Positions 28,349-38,486 are shown, numbered from the stretch's first letter. The stretch: 64,000 bases of DNA from Sphingomonadales bacterium Ga0077557 (GCA_001464615.1 LNFI01000030.1:1-64000); one strand, 5' to 3'. Translations and numbers: made by a program. The notes: a model not told the origin generated them from the letters alone.

Positions 28349-28409
28349 TTCAATATAGCGTGATCGTGCAGGCTTTGCGAGGGGGGCGGGGTTACGCTAT
28401 GCGGCGCGG

Positions 28410-29177
28410 ATGACCATTGCCGCCACCCCCCGCATCTGGACTGCCGCCCTTGTCGTGATTGGCGACGAAATCCTGTCGGGGCGCACCCAGGACAAAAATG
28501 TCGCGCAGATTGCCGCCTGGCTGAACGTCCAGGGCATTCGCCTGGCCGAAGTGCGCGTGGTGGCAGACAAAACCGACGCGATTGTCGAGGCGGTCAATAT
28601 CCTGCGCGCGCGCAATGATTATCTGTTCACGACCGGCGGCATCGGGCCGACGCATGACGACATCACGGTCGATGCGATAGCCGAAGCACTGGGGGTGGCG
28701 GTGGTGCATCACCCGCGCGCGCTTGCCGTGCTCAATCGCTATTATGAAACGCGCGGTGGGTTGACCGAGGCGCGCAAGCGGATGGCGCGGGTGCCAGACG
28801 GCGCCGATCTGATCGAAAACCGCATGTCGGGCGCGCCGGGTATTCGTATTGGCAACATCTTCGTGATGGCCGGCGTCCCGCACATCACCGCCGGCATGCT
28901 CGATGCGCTGACTGGCACCCTGGAAGGCGGCCTGCCCGTCCTGTCGCGAACGATTGGCTGCTGGGTCGCCGAAAGCGAAGTGTCTGACATTTTGCGCGAG
29001 GCCGAACGCAGCCATGATGGCGTGGCGATCGGCAGCTATCCGTTTTTTCGCGAAGGCCGGGTCGGCGCAAATTTTGTCGTGCGCGCGACTGATCAGGTGC
29101 TGGTCGATGGCTGTGTCGGCGCGCTGACCGATACGCTGGTGGCGAGCGGCTGGGTGGTGACCGAGGGCGGCATTTAG
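28410..29177 (+). CDS. CinA N-terminal-type / molybdopterin-binding domain protein
   Basis: Product of 255 residues with the MoaB/Mog fold: 'VVIGDEILSGRTQDKNVAQI' and 'LFTTGGIGPTHDDITVDAIA', the signature of the CinA N-terminal domain. There is no C-terminal nicotinamide-nucleotide amidase domain, so it corresponds to the short stand-alone form often named competence/damage-inducible protein A. Function in this form is uncertain (nucleotide or pyrophosphate hydrolysis is known for CinA-like domains). It is divergent from map. Confidence 0.9.
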   Translation: MTIAATPRIWTAALVVIGDEILSGRTQDKNVAQIAAWLNVQGIRLAEVRVVADKTDAIVEAVNILRARNDYLFTTGGIGPTHDDITVDAIAEALGVAVVHHPRALAVLNRYYETRGGLTEARKRMARVPDGADLIENRMSGAPGIRIGNIFVMAGVPHITAGMLDALTGTLEGGLPVLSRTIGCWVAESEVSDILREAERSHDGVAIGSYPFFREGRVGANFVVRATDQVLVDGCVGALTDTLVASGWVVTEGGI

Positions 29178-29230
29178 CCAGTAGCCTGCTTCGCGCTGCG
29201 CCCGGGTTCGGTGCGATGCCCCAAAGGCGC

Positions 29231-29362
29231 CTATCCGCGAAGCGCCACTGACCCGAGGGTCCGAATATCCAATAGATCATTGATCCCCGGGCGCGGCCCT
29301 CGATTATAAGAGTCCATCGTCAGTAGGGCCATGAGGACATCATTGTTCATTGAATTGTTCAT
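29231..29362 (-). pseudogene. Probable 5' remnant of a lipase-like gene
   Basis: A 43-codon ORF starts in an ATGA overlap with the stop of the lipoprotein gene and reads 'MNNSMNNDVLMALLTMDSYN' before an early stop. The 'LMALL-MDSYNRG' opening is like the N-termini of Mbeg1/lipase-type proteins I recall from sphingomonads, which run to several hundred residues; nothing further is recognisable downstream. It is read as a truncated second gene of the lipoprotein operon. A genuine small protein cannot be excluded. Confidence 0.4.
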
Positions 29363-30117
29363 TTATCATGCTCCTTGACGAAGTCACTAAAGGCGATGCG
29401 CTGGGCAAATGTTGGGGTCGTGGTAGGTTCGAAATCATCGTCAAGGCTTTTTGGCGTAGCGCTATCGAGCCAGGGCAATCGCGCCAAAATGCCTGACGTT
29501 ACGGGATCGTCGGTGCGTTCGGCGGTGATGCGCCGCAGTTTAACCCCCGCGCCAAAACTCGCCGAGAGATCGTCCGGATTGATCTTCTCGACCGATTTGG
29601 GATCGGCGAGATCGCGGAAGCGGACCATCATCGGCCAGGCGCTTGGCGGGTCGCCGGGTTGGTGCCTTGATCCAATCCTGTCCCGATAATCGCGAGGGAT
29701 CACCTGAGCACCGGCAAGCGCGAGCGCCGCCTTGAAGCGGATGTCGAAGTCCAGGTGGCTTGAATTTGGTAAGCCACGAGTCGTAGCAAGCGGTACCTGC
29801 GGCGCGGCGAGAAACAACACCGTCGACGCCCAGTCTATCAACAGGGTACCGCGGCTGCCGAGATCGACGACAACTGCTTCGCCGCGAACGGAGTGGATAA
29901 CCTGACCCGGGTTCGGGATGCTATACCGTCCCGAGATGCGCGTTGTCACCTCAATCACGCTCGACCCTGTTCGCAAGCCCTCTGGCGTGTCGACCTCCAC
30001 CGTTAGCCGATAGCGGTAGGTGGGATAGCGATTGCCAAAAGCCTCACCGCAACCCGACAGGATCGCAAGCACCGATCCCGCGAGCATCATCTTTGCGACT
30101 TTTCTTCGGTTCATCAT
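29359..30117 (-). CDS. Lipoprotein of unknown function
   Basis: Product of 252 residues with basic n-region 'MMNRRKVAKMM', hydrophobic core and lipobox 'ILSGC' (Cys near 23), so it is lipidated. The mature domain is beta-rich ('YRYRLTVEVDTPEGLRTGSS') with no membrane segment. There are no recognised catalytic motifs. The gene leads into the truncated lipase-like ORF by a four-base overlap, suggesting it once served that product. The upstream region is unusually AT-rich. Confidence 0.75.
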   Translation of the reverse strand: MMNRRKVAKMMLAGSVLAILSGCGEAFGNRYPTYRYRLTVEVDTPEGLRTGSSVIEVTTRISGRYSIPNPGQVIHSVRGEAVVVDLGSRGTLLIDWASTVLFLAAPQVPLATTRGLPNSSHLDFDIRFKAALALAGAQVIPRDYRDRIGSRHQPGDPPSAWPMMVRFRDLADPKSVEKINPDDLSASFGAGVKLRRITAERTDDPVTSGILARLPWLDSATPKSLDDDFEPTTTPTFAQRIAFSDFVKEHDK

Positions 30118-30686
30118 CTTGCAAAACCTACAATCAAATAAATGTCTGAATCATGATTATGATCATATTATAAAGAAAATATAATGACTTAGGTTTTTTG
30201 CCAACGGCGGTTTAAATTCACCATTTTTGGCGTCAAATCAGCATTCATGGTTAATGTATTGCGCTGGCCTATCTGGTCTTCGAAGACTGACCTGTCCGTC
30301 ATCTGGAAAAATAGCGGAGTTTCGGGGATGGTCGGTCGTTTGCCCAGCCGGCATGGTCATGGCATCCGACCGGCCTTTGGTCGCCGTGACACATGTTGCA
30401 GGGCGCGGGTGTAGAGCGTTACGAGCCGCCGTTCCCCTATGACGGTGGTGAGATCGAAATCGCCGGAACTATTTGGCCCTCCATGGCGGCGCGCCAGGCC
30501 CTACGCACAATCCCCCTGAAACAAGCGGCCTCAGCCTTGGCGCGTGGAACTTGTCGGGTCGGCGAGCATTGAGGATCTGGGCCGCTTTCAAACACCGCCA
30601 TCTGCTGACAACCAGTTTGACCGAAATCAAGGGACCGCTCGGTTCGCCCGTCCATAGCGGCATTGTCCAAAGGGAAGGGACCAGGG
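30118..30686. other. Intergenic region upstream of ccoN
   Basis: About 570 bp without a credible gene. The first 150 bp are AT-rich (likely the promoter zone of the leftward lipoprotein gene). The rest has higher GC and short unsupported ORFs on both strands. The FNR-type box at 30617 is the only clear signal. Confidence 0.6.
30617..30630. promoter_or_regulatory. FNR/FixK-type box of the cco operon
   Basis: TTGAC-CGAA-ATCAA matches TTGAT-N4-ATCAA in nine of ten positions. A site centred at -41.5 would put transcription start near 30665, about 22 bases before the ccoN ATG. The same half-site variant occurs before hemN. Confidence 0.75.
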
Positions 30687-32327
30687 ATGGATTCGATAGT
30701 TGCTCGGGCGGGGATATGGATGATCCTTGCCCTATTTGCCGCCAGTTGTGCGATGCTCGCCGTCGATTGGGGGTTTGCCGTTCATATGGGCATCGCCGCG
30801 ACGGCGGCGCTGATTACCGCTTTTGTGTCGATTCATCGCGCCGGGGACAGCGCACCGCGTGCCGTCGATACCAGCCGCTATTATGACGAGGTGATCCGCT
30901 GGGGGGTGATCGCCACTGCCTTTTGGGGCGTGGTGGGGTTTGCCGCCGGGCTGTTCATCGCGCTGCAGCTCACCTTTCCGCTGCTCAATTTCCCGACGGA
31001 GTTCACCACCTTTGGGCGGTTGCGCCCGCTGCACACCTCAGCGGTGATTTTTGCGTTTGGCGGCAATGCGCTGATCTGTTCAAGTTTCTACATCGTCCAG
31101 CGCACCTGCCGGGCGCGGTTGTTCATGCCCGCGCTCGCCCGCTTCGTGTTCTGGGGGTACCAACTCTTCATCGTGCTGGCCGCCACCGGCTATCTGATGG
31201 GCGTGACTGAGGGCCGCGAATATGCCGAGCCCGAATGGTATGTCGATCTCTGGCTGACGCTCGTCTGGGTCAGCTATCTGGTCGTGTTCGCCGGTACGAT
31301 CCTGAAGCGGTCTGAACCACATATCTATGTCGCCAACTGGTTCTTCCTGGCGTTCATCATCACCATTGCGATGCTGCATCTGGTCAACAACCTGTCGATG
31401 CCGGTGTCGTTCCTGGGCTCCAAATCCTATTCGGCCTTTGCCGGGGTGCAGGATGCGCTGACCCAGTGGTGGTACGGCCACAACGCGGTCGGCTTTTTCC
31501 TGACCGCCGGGTTCCTGGGCATGATGTATTATTTCGTGCCCAAACAGGCCGAGCGGCCGATCTACAGCTATCGCCTGTCGATCGTTCACTTCTGGTCGCT
31601 GATCTTCCTCTATATCTGGGCGGGTCCGCACCACTTGCATTACACCGCGCTGCCCGATTGGGCGCAGACATTGGGCATGGTCTTTTCGATCATGCTGTGG
31701 ATGCCGAGCTGGGGCGGCATGATCAACGGGCTGATGACGCTCAACGGCGCCTGGGACAAAATCCGCACTGATCCCATCATCCGCATGATGGTCGCCAGCC
31801 TCGCCTTTTACGGGATGAGCACCTTCGAAGGGCCGATGATGTCGGTGAAGGCCGTCAACTCGCTGTCGCATTACACCAACTGGACGATCGGCCATGTCCA
31901 TTCGGGTGCGCTCGGCTGGAACGGGATGATCACCTTCGCAGCGCTCTATTTCATGACGCCGCGGCTATGGGGCCGAACCCGGCTCTATTCGCTCCGGATG
32001 GTCAATTGGCACTTCTGGCTCGCGACGCTGGGGATCGTGCTTTACACCGCATCGATGTGGGTGGCGGGCATCACCCAGGGCTTGTTGTGGCGCGAATATG
32101 GGGCGGACGGCTTTCTCGTCTATTCCTTCGCCGAAGTCGTCCAGGCGCTGCATCCCTATTATCTGATCCGCGCGGCAGGCGGCCTGCTCTACCTCAGCGG
32201 GGGCGTGGTGATGATCGTCAATCTCTGGATGACGATCGCCGGCAAGCTCCGCGACGAGGCGCCGCTCACCCAAACACCGTTCGATGCGAGCCGGGACCAT
32301 CCGCTCGCCCCGTTCGCCGCCAGATAA
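30687..32327 (+). CDS. ccoN: cbb3-type cytochrome c oxidase subunit I
   Basis: Product of 546 residues from the ATG at 30687 (GGGAAGGGACCAGGG upstream); the tracked TTG start is eight codons earlier. CcoN carries haem b and the haem b3-CuB site. Ligands are visible: His in '[14 protein letters not shown]', '[21 protein letters not shown]' (CuB His and cross-linked Tyr), 'AGPHHLHYT' and '[13 protein letters not shown]'. Twelve or more membrane helices. It heads an eight-gene operon ccoNOQPGHIS for high-affinity respiration at low oxygen, with an FNR-type box 57-70 bp upstream. Confidence 0.97.
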   Translation: MDSIVARAGIWMILALFAASCAMLAVDWGFAVHMGIAATAALITAFVSIHRAGDSAPRAVDTSRYYDEVIRWGVIATAFWGVVGFAAGLFIALQLTFPLLNFPTEFTTFGRLRPLHTSAVIFAFGGNALICSSFYIVQRTCRARLFMPALARFVFWGYQLFIVLAATGYLMGVTEGREYAEPEWYVDLWLTLVWVSYLVVFAGTILKRSEPHIYVANWFFLAFIITIAMLHLVNNLSMPVSFLGSKSYSAFAGVQDALTQWWYGHNAVGFFLTAGFLGMMYYFVPKQAERPIYSYRLSIVHFWSLIFLYIWAGPHHLHYTALPDWAQTLGMVFSIMLWMPSWGGMINGLMTLNGAWDKIRTDPIIRMMVASLAFYGMSTFEGPMMSVKAVNSLSHYTNWTIGHVHSGALGWNGMITFAALYFMTPRLWGRTRLYSLRMVNWHFWLATLGIVLYTASMWVAGITQGLLWREYGADGFLVYSFAEVVQALHPYYLIRAAGGLLYLSGGVVMIVNLWMTIAGKLRDEAPLTQTPFDASRDHPLAPFAAR

Positions 32328-32339
32328 GGGACTAAACCC

Positions 32340-33077
32340 ATGGCAAGCTCCATCTTCGAACGCCACAAGGTCATCGAACGGCACGTCACGCTGCTTGGCG
32401 TTCTGGCACTGGTCACCGTCGCAATCGGCGGCATTGTCGAGATCGCGCCGCTGTTCTGGATTCAGTCGACCGTCGTCAAGGTTGACGGGGTCAGGCCCTA
32501 TACCCCGCTCGAACTCGCCGGCCGCGACGTGTATGTGCGGGAGGGATGCTATGGCTGCCACAGCCAGATGATCCGCCCGTTCCGCGACGAGACCGAGCGG
32601 TACGGCCATTACAGCCTAGCCGCGGAAAGCATGTATGATCACCCGTTCCAATGGGGATCTGAGCGCACCGGGCCCGATCTGGCGCGCACCGGCGGGCGTT
32701 ATTCGGACGGCTGGCATGTCCAGCATCTGACGGACCCGCAATCGGTGGTGCCTGAATCGATCATGCCGCCTTATGCCTTCCTCGCCACGCGCGAGATCGA
32801 CGGGAAGTCGATGGCCGCGCACCTCGTCGCGCTGCGGCGGGTCGGGGTTCCCTATAGCGATGAAGCGATCAAACAGGCCGCTGCCGATTTCGAGACGCAG
32901 GCGACCGGCGAGGGCGACACCGCCGCGTTCGTCAAACGTTATCCCAAGGCGCAGGCCCGCGATTACGATGGCGATCCCAAGCGCGTGACCGAGATGGATG
33001 CGCTGATCGCCTATCTCCAGGGCCTGGGCAATCAGATCGATTTCAAATCGGCCGAAGCACAGGAGCAGGCCAAATGA
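32340..33077 (+). CDS. ccoO: cbb3-type cytochrome c oxidase subunit II
   Basis: Product of 245 residues: one N-terminal membrane helix and a periplasmic monohaem cytochrome domain with '[11 protein letters not shown]' (CXXCH) and the distal Met in '[10 protein letters not shown]'. It passes electrons from CcoP to CcoN. It lies 12 bp after ccoN, and its stop overlaps the ccoQ start (ATGA). Confidence 0.97.
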   Translation: MASSIFERHKVIERHVTLLGVLALVTVAIGGIVEIAPLFWIQSTVVKVDGVRPYTPLELAGRDVYVREGCYGCHSQMIRPFRDETERYGHYSLAAESMYDHPFQWGSERTGPDLARTGGRYSDGWHVQHLTDPQSVVPESIMPPYAFLATREIDGKSMAAHLVALRRVGVPYSDEAIKQAAADFETQATGEGDTAAFVKRYPKAQARDYDGDPKRVTEMDALIAYLQGLGNQIDFKSAEAQEQAK

Positions 33078-33238
33078 TCTATGAAAATTTGCGCCAGTTC
33101 GCTGACAGTTGGGGCTTGGTGGCGACGGTGGTCCTGTTCCTGACGTTGGTCGGCTGGACCTTCCTGCCCCGCGCCCGCGACGCGCATGCCCGCGCCGCCG
33201 TGATGATCCTGGAAGATGAGGAGCAGCCCCATGGCTGA
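33074..33238 (+). CDS. ccoQ: cbb3-type cytochrome c oxidase subunit CcoQ/FixQ
   Basis: Not in the ORF track because of its size (54 residues). It starts at an ATG overlapping the ccoO stop and reads '[20 protein letters not shown]' through one membrane helix, followed by '[20 protein letters not shown]'. This is the standard small FixQ subunit that stabilises the oxidase complex. It ends eight bases inside ccoP. Confidence 0.93.
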   Translation: MIYENLRQFADSWGLVATVVLFLTLVGWTFLPRARDAHARAAVMILEDEEQPHG

Positions 33239-34166
33239 CGATAAACAGCGGATCGACGCTGCGACGGGGACCGGCTTTGTCGGCCATGAATGGGATGGGA
33301 TCGAAGAACTCGACACGCCGATGCCGCGCTGGTGGCTGTTCATTCTGTACGCCACGATCGTTTTCGCGGTCATCTGTGTGATCCTCTATCCAGCGATCCC
33401 GATGGCGACCAGCGCCACCCCAGGGGTGCTCGGCTGGTCCAGCCGGGGTGAGTTCCGGAAGGAACTGGCGGCTGAACAAAAGCGGATGGGGCCGATGCTG
33501 GCGCGGATCGACAGCACGCCGGTTGAACAAATTCTGGCGCATCCTGATCTGCTTCGCGCGGCCGAAGAAGGCGGGCGCGCCGCGTTCAAGATCAATTGTG
33601 TGCAGTGCCACGGTTCAGGGGCGGCGGGGAGCAAGGGCTATCCCAATCTCAATGATGATGACTGGCTATGGGGCGGCGATCTTGCCACGCTGGAGCAGAC
33701 GCTGCTCCACGGTATCCGCCATCCCGGCGACGATGCGACGCGGATGTCGCAAATGCCCGCCTTTGGCCGCGACGGCATCCTGACCGCGCCGCAGATTGAG
33801 CAGGTCGTGTCCTATGTCCGCGCGGTTTCTCGCCAGGAGCCAATGAGCGCGAGTGCGCGGGCAGGCGGGGCGCTGTTCGCGGCCAATTGCGCGGTCTGTC
33901 ACGGCGACAATGCCAAGGGCAATCGTGCGTTTGGCGCGCCGAATCTCATCGACGCTATCTGGCTCTATGGGGGTGACCGTACCAACTTGACCGAGACGAT
34001 CACCAATGCTCGTTATGGCATCATGCCGGCCTGGAATACCCGGCTCGATCCGGTGACGATCAAGATGCTTGCAACCTATGTCCATTCGCTGGGTGGTGGC
34101 GAGGCGAACCCCGCGCCGCCGGCCCCGCCGCCCATCCAGCAGACGGCCGCCAATGTCAGACCCTAA
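33231..34166 (+). CDS. ccoP: cbb3-type cytochrome c oxidase subunit III (dihaem)
   Basis: Product of 311 residues from the ATG at 33231 with GAGGAG upstream; the track starts five codons earlier. It has one membrane helix (about 37-57) and two cytochrome c domains with 'CVQCHGSG' and 'CAVCHGDN'. It accepts electrons from soluble or membrane cytochrome c. A Pro/Ala-rich tail 'NPAPPAPPPIQQ' ends the protein. It overlaps ccoG by 14 bp. Confidence 0.96.
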   Translation: MADDKQRIDAATGTGFVGHEWDGIEELDTPMPRWWLFILYATIVFAVICVILYPAIPMATSATPGVLGWSSRGEFRKELAAEQKRMGPMLARIDSTPVEQILAHPDLLRAAEEGGRAAFKINCVQCHGSGAAGSKGYPNLNDDDWLWGGDLATLEQTLLHGIRHPGDDATRMSQMPAFGRDGILTAPQIEQVVSYVRAVSRQEPMSASARAGGALFAANCAVCHGDNAKGNRAFGAPNLIDAIWLYGGDRTNLTETITNARYGIMPAWNTRLDPVTIKMLATYVHSLGGGEANPAPPAPPPIQQTAANVRP

Positions 34167-35640
34167 AGACCTGATCGAGCAGGAGCGTTTCTTCGAAGCA
34201 CGCCGCAAGGTCTTCCCCAAGGCCGTCAACGGGCCGTTCCGGCGGCTCAAATGGGGGATCATGGCGGTCACGCTGGCGATCTATTATCTAACGCCCTGGA
34301 TCCGGTGGGACCGCGGCCCCTATGCCCCGCATCAGGCGGCCTTGGTCGATATCGCGCATCGCCGCTTCTATTTGTTCTCGATCGAGATCTGGCCCAACGA
34401 ATTCTACTATGTCACCGGCATGCTGGTGATGGCGGGGATCGGGTTGTTCCTCGTCACCTCGGCGGTCGGGCGCGCCTGGTGTGGCTATGCCTGCCCGCAA
34501 ACGGTGTGGACCGATCTGTTCGTCCATGTCGAACGGCTGATCGAGGGGGATCGCAACGCGCAGTTCCGGCTCGAAAAATCGGGCTGGACCCCGGCCAAGA
34601 TCGGCAAACGCCTCGCCAAGCACAGCATCTGGCTGCTGATCGCGCTGGCGACAGGGGGCGCGTGGATCTTCTATTTCGCCGATGCGCCGACCCTAGCTTA
34701 CCAGATCTTCACCGGCACCGCGCCGTTCGTCGCCTATGCAACCGTCGGCATTCTGACCTTCACCACCTATACGCTTGGCGGGCTGATGCGCGAGCAGGTG
34801 TGCATTTACATGTGCCCCTGGCCGCGCATCCAGGCGGCGCTGATGGACGAACAGTCGCTCGGCGTCACCTATAAGGCCTGGCGCGGCGAGCCACGCACGC
34901 ATGGGTTGAAACGGACCCACGACTTGACCGAACTCGCCGCCAATCCGGACGCGCGGGTCGGCGACTGTATCGACTGCAATGCCTGTGTCGCGGTCTGCCC
35001 GACCGGCATCGATATTCGCGAAGGGCCGCAGATCGGCTGCATCACTTGCGGCCTGTGCATTGATGCTTGTGACGAGGTGATGGCCAAGGTCGGCCGCCCG
35101 CCGCGCCTGATCGGCTATACCAGCGACGCCGATGAGCGGATCGCCAGGGCAGGGGGCACCCCCAAGCCACCGATGAAACGCGTGCTGCGCCCGCGTACGA
35201 TCATCTATTCGCTGATCTGGGGCGGGATCGGGCTTGGCATGTTGTTCGTGCTCGGCAACCGCGCTCGGCTTGATCTGTCGGTCGCGCAGAGCCGCAATCC
35301 GGAATGGGTGCGGCTGTCGGATGGCACGATCCGCAACAGCTACACCGTGAAGCTGCGCAACATGGAAAACCGCCCGCGCGATTTCGCGGTCTCGCTAGAG
35401 GGGCTGCCGCAGGGCGTAATCTGGGTCGAATCCGGAAATCGCAAGACGGCGACCCGATCGATCAACGTCCATGTCGATGCCGATCAGGTGCGCCCGGTGC
35501 AGCTGTTCGTCGCGGCCCCCGCACAGCGCGAGGAACATACTGATATCGCGATCCGCCTGCGCGGGCTCGACGGCGAAGGCGGCAGCGTGATTGACGGCAC
35601 CCGCTTTGGCAGCCCCGAAACCGAGGAGCACCAAGAATGA
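34153..35640 (+). CDS. ccoG: cbb3 oxidase assembly ferredoxin CcoG/FixG
   Basis: Membrane protein of 495 residues from the ATG at 34153 inside the end of ccoP. It has about five membrane helices and two 4Fe-4S ferredoxin clusters, 'CIDCNACVAVCPTGI' and 'CITCGLCIDACDEV', with an additional 'CGYACPQTVW' motif upstream. The C-terminal immunoglobulin-like domain is periplasmic. CcoG is a cupric reductase that supplies Cu(I) for oxidase assembly. Its stop overlaps the ccoH start (ATGA). Confidence 0.96.
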   Translation: MSDPKDLIEQERFFEARRKVFPKAVNGPFRRLKWGIMAVTLAIYYLTPWIRWDRGPYAPHQAALVDIAHRRFYLFSIEIWPNEFYYVTGMLVMAGIGLFLVTSAVGRAWCGYACPQTVWTDLFVHVERLIEGDRNAQFRLEKSGWTPAKIGKRLAKHSIWLLIALATGGAWIFYFADAPTLAYQIFTGTAPFVAYATVGILTFTTYTLGGLMREQVCIYMCPWPRIQAALMDEQSLGVTYKAWRGEPRTHGLKRTHDLTELAANPDARVGDCIDCNACVAVCPTGIDIREGPQIGCITCGLCIDACDEVMAKVGRPPRLIGYTSDADERIARAGGTPKPPMKRVLRPRTIIYSLIWGGIGLGMLFVLGNRARLDLSVAQSRNPEWVRLSDGTIRNSYTVKLRNMENRPRDFAVSLEGLPQGVIWVESGNRKTATRSINVHVDADQVRPVQLFVAAPAQREEHTDIAIRLRGLDGEGGSVIDGTRFGSPETEEHQE

Positions 35641-36092
35641 CTCGCCCCTTCACTGGCTGGCACATGGCAGCGATCATGATCAGCTTTTTCGGGCTTATCC
35701 TCGCCGTCAATGCCATCATGGCGCGCTATGCGATCGGCACTTTTGGCGGCGTGGTCGTGGAAAACAGCTATGTCGCCAGCCAGCGCTATAATGGCTGGCT
35801 GAAGGACGCTGCGGCGCAAAAGGCGCTGGGGTGGCATGCGGTGCCGCGTGTCGATGCGCAAGGGCGGCTTCATATTGTGGCAACCGACGCATCGGGCCAG
35901 CAGCTTGACGGGCGCGTGATCGTTGTCGCCCGCCATCCGCTGGGCCGCGTGCCTGATCAACGGATCGCGCTCCACCGGACCGCCACCGATCATGTCGCTG
36001 ACCAGGCGCTGCGAAGCGGGCGCTGGCTGCTCCATATCGAGCTGATATCCGCTGGGCATCAGGCGCGCTTTGAAGATGAAGTGCAGGCATGA
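35637..36092 (+). CDS. ccoH: cbb3 oxidase assembly protein CcoH/FixH
   Basis: Product of 151 residues with one N-terminal membrane anchor ('WHMAAIMISFFGLILAVN') followed by the FixH periplasmic domain containing 'ENSYVASQRYNGWL'. It is required for maturation of the oxidase, interacting with CcoI and CcoN. It overlaps ccoG and ccoI by four bases each, so the assembly genes form a tightly coupled block. Confidence 0.92.
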   Translation: MTRPFTGWHMAAIMISFFGLILAVNAIMARYAIGTFGGVVVENSYVASQRYNGWLKDAAAQKALGWHAVPRVDAQGRLHIVATDASGQQLDGRVIVVARHPLGRVPDQRIALHRTATDHVADQALRSGRWLLHIELISAGHQARFEDEVQA

Positions 36093-38221
36093 CCGCCGCC
36101 ATGCCCATCGTCGCTGATCGCGCGGCGAGCGAATCGCGCTTCATCGTTGAGGGCATGCATTGCGCGGCCTGCATCGCCCGGATCGAAGGCGCGCTTGGCA
36201 GGCTTGAGGGCGTTGTCCAGGCGCGGGTCAATTTCGGGGCCAAGTTGGTGCGCGTGGTGCATGTGCCCGACCTGGCCGACGCGGCGATCGAAGGCGCGAT
36301 CACCGAGCTTGGCTTCAAGACGCACCGCGCCAGCGCGCAGGACACGCAGCCCGGGCGCGAGGAAAGCCGCCGCCTGACCAAAGCGCTTGCTGTGGCGGGC
36401 TTTGCGGCGATGAACGTCATGCTCTTGTCGGTCTCCAACTGGTCCGGCGCGGAAGGGGCGACGCGCGACCTGTTCCACTGGCTGTCCGCGCTGATCGCCA
36501 TCCCCGCGATCGTCTATGCGGGTCGGCCCTTTTTCAGCAGCGCGTGGCGGGTGCTGAAGCACGGCCATACCAATATGGACGTGCCAATCTCGATCGGCGT
36601 GGTGCTGACCACCGCGATGAGCCTCTACGAAACCGCAGCCAGCGGGCCGCACGCCTATTTTGATGGTGCGCTGATGCTGTTGTTCTTCCTGCTCGCCGGG
36701 CGATTGCTCGACAGCATGATGCGCGCCAAGGCGGAGGATGGCGTCGCGGCGTTGCTCCGCCGTGTGCCGGGCCAGGCGCAAGTGCTGCGCCCCGATGGCA
36801 CCACTGAAATGCGGCTGGCGAGCGAGATTGCGCCCGGCATGCGCGTGCTGGTGGCAGCGGGCGAGCGCATCGGCGTCGACGGCACGATCCAGGCGGGCGA
36901 GGCGCATGTCGATCGCGCGCTGGTGTCGGGCGAAAGCGTGCCTGAACATATGGTGCCGGGCGACAAGGTCCTCGCGGGCACGATCTGCCTCGATGCGCCG
37001 CTCACCATCCGTGTGACCGCAGTCGGCATGGATACGGTGATCGCCGATATCGCCCGGCTCATGGAAAATGCGGGCCAAGGCAAGTCGCGCTATGTCCGCA
37101 TCGCCGATCGCGCCGCGCGGCTCTATGCGCCTGCCGTCCACAGCCTGGCGGCGCTCAGCTTTATCGGCTGGATGCTGGCCGGGGCCGGGCTGCACCAGTC
37201 AGTGATTATTGCGGTGGCAGTGCTGATCATCACCTGCCCTTGCGCGCTCGGGCTGGCGGTGCCGATCGCGCAGGTCGTGGCGGCGGGATCGCTGATGCGC
37301 GCCGGGATATTGATCAAGGACGGGTCAGCACTCGAACGCCTCGCCGAAGCCGACACAGTGTTGTTCGACAAGACCGGCACCGTGACGCTGGCCAAGCTGG
37401 AGCCGATATCGGGCATGCCCGAAGGCGCCGCCGAACGCGCAGCGCTGATGGCGCTCGCCCAGGCCAGCCGCCATCCGCTGTCGGTGGCAGTGCAAGAAGC
37501 ATTGGCGGGCGTGACAGCCGCCCCGGCGAGTGCGCTGGTGGAGCATGCCGGGCTCGGTGTCGAAGCCATGATCGGTGGCGAGCAGGCACGCCTAGGCAGC
37601 GCCGATTGGGTCGGTGCCGACGCCACCGGCACGCAGGTCGCCACGGTATTCCGCTGGGGTAATCGCCCGCCGCATATCATCGCCTTCGCCGATGCGATGC
37701 GCGCCGATGCGCCAGCGGTGATGGCGCGGCTCAAGGCAATGGGTTTCGCCCCGCAGCTCTTGTCGGGCGACCGGGCCGAGCCGGTGGCGGCGCTCGCCCG
37801 ACACTTGGGCATTATGGGCGTGGCGAAGCTGTCGCCTGCCGATAAATTCGCCTTCATTGAACGCCAGGCCGCGCTCGGCAAGCGCGTGCTGATGGTCGGC
37901 GACGGCCTCAACGACGGCCCCGCGCTCAAACGCGCGCATGTCGCGATGGCCCCTGCCACTGCCAGCGATGTCGGCCAGCTCGCCGCCGATCTCGTCTTTT
38001 TCGGTGACAAACTGGGCGCGGTGCCGATCGCGATCGTCGCCGCGCGCCAGACAATGGCGGTAGTGCGGCAGAATTTCGTGCTGGCGATCGGCTATAATGT
38101 CCTGGCGGTGCCGCTGGCGATGGCCGGGCTGGTCACCCCGCTGATTGCCGCGCTGGCGATGTCGGGCTCATCGCTGGTCGTGGTCGCCAACGCGTTGCGG
38201 CTGCGCGGGGCCGCGAAGTGA
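36089..38221 (+). CDS. ccoI: Copper-transporting P-type ATPase CcoI/FixI
   Basis: Product of 710 residues. N-terminal metal-binding domain 'GMHCAACIARIEGAL' (Cys25, Cys28), eight membrane helices, the ion-path 'TCPCALGLAVP' (near 380), the phosphorylated Asp in 'FDKTGTVTLA' (near 427) and the hinge 'GDGLNDGPAL' (near 605). It exports Cu(I) to the periplasm for insertion into CcoN. Its stop overlaps the GTG start of ccoS (GTGA). Confidence 0.96.
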   Translation: MTAAMPIVADRAASESRFIVEGMHCAACIARIEGALGRLEGVVQARVNFGAKLVRVVHVPDLADAAIEGAITELGFKTHRASAQDTQPGREESRRLTKALAVAGFAAMNVMLLSVSNWSGAEGATRDLFHWLSALIAIPAIVYAGRPFFSSAWRVLKHGHTNMDVPISIGVVLTTAMSLYETAASGPHAYFDGALMLLFFLLAGRLLDSMMRAKAEDGVAALLRRVPGQAQVLRPDGTTEMRLASEIAPGMRVLVAAGERIGVDGTIQAGEAHVDRALVSGESVPEHMVPGDKVLAGTICLDAPLTIRVTAVGMDTVIADIARLMENAGQGKSRYVRIADRAARLYAPAVHSLAALSFIGWMLAGAGLHQSVIIAVAVLIITCPCALGLAVPIAQVVAAGSLMRAGILIKDGSALERLAEADTVLFDKTGTVTLAKLEPISGMPEGAAERAALMALAQASRHPLSVAVQEALAGVTAAPASALVEHAGLGVEAMIGGEQARLGSADWVGADATGTQVATVFRWGNRPPHIIAFADAMRADAPAVMARLKAMGFAPQLLSGDRAEPVAALARHLGIMGVAKLSPADKFAFIERQAALGKRVLMVGDGLNDGPALKRAHVAMAPATASDVGQLAADLVFFGDKLGAVPIAIVAARQTMAVVRQNFVLAIGYNVLAVPLAMAGLVTPLIAALAMSGSSLVVVANALRLRGAAK

Positions 38222-38367
38222 CGATCCTCGCGCTACTGCTGCCCGTCGCGCTTGGGCTTGGGCTGCTGGGGCTGGCGGCATTCTTTTGGGCGGCACGATC
38301 GGGTCAGTTCGAGGATTTGGATGGGGCGGCGCTCAGGATTTTGAATGATGATGAGGATGGGGAGTAA
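38218..38367 (+). CDS. ccoS: cbb3 oxidase maturation protein CcoS
   Basis: Forty-nine residues, below the track cut-off. The GTG start overlaps the ccoI stop. One membrane helix ('MTILALLLPVALGLGLLGLA') is followed by 'FFWAARSGQFEDLDGAALRI', the characteristic CcoS motif in which the protein binds the edge of the membrane before an acidic tail. It is needed for cofactor insertion into CcoN. It completes the operon. Confidence 0.93.
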   Translation: MTILALLLPVALGLGLLGLAAFFWAARSGQFEDLDGAALRILNDDEDGE

Positions 38368-38486
38368 GCGCGGGGCGGCGGGCGATGGTGGATTATTGAC
38401 TGCCGGCTTTCCGGATTGCATTTGGGGTAAGCAGACCGCCATTCGGACGATTGATTGCAGCGGCTTTGCGGCTTAATTCTGCCACC

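Noticed and set aside
30227-30442. 71-residue ORF in the region before ccoN
   Set aside because: No ribosome site, mixed composition and no domain; treated as intergenic.
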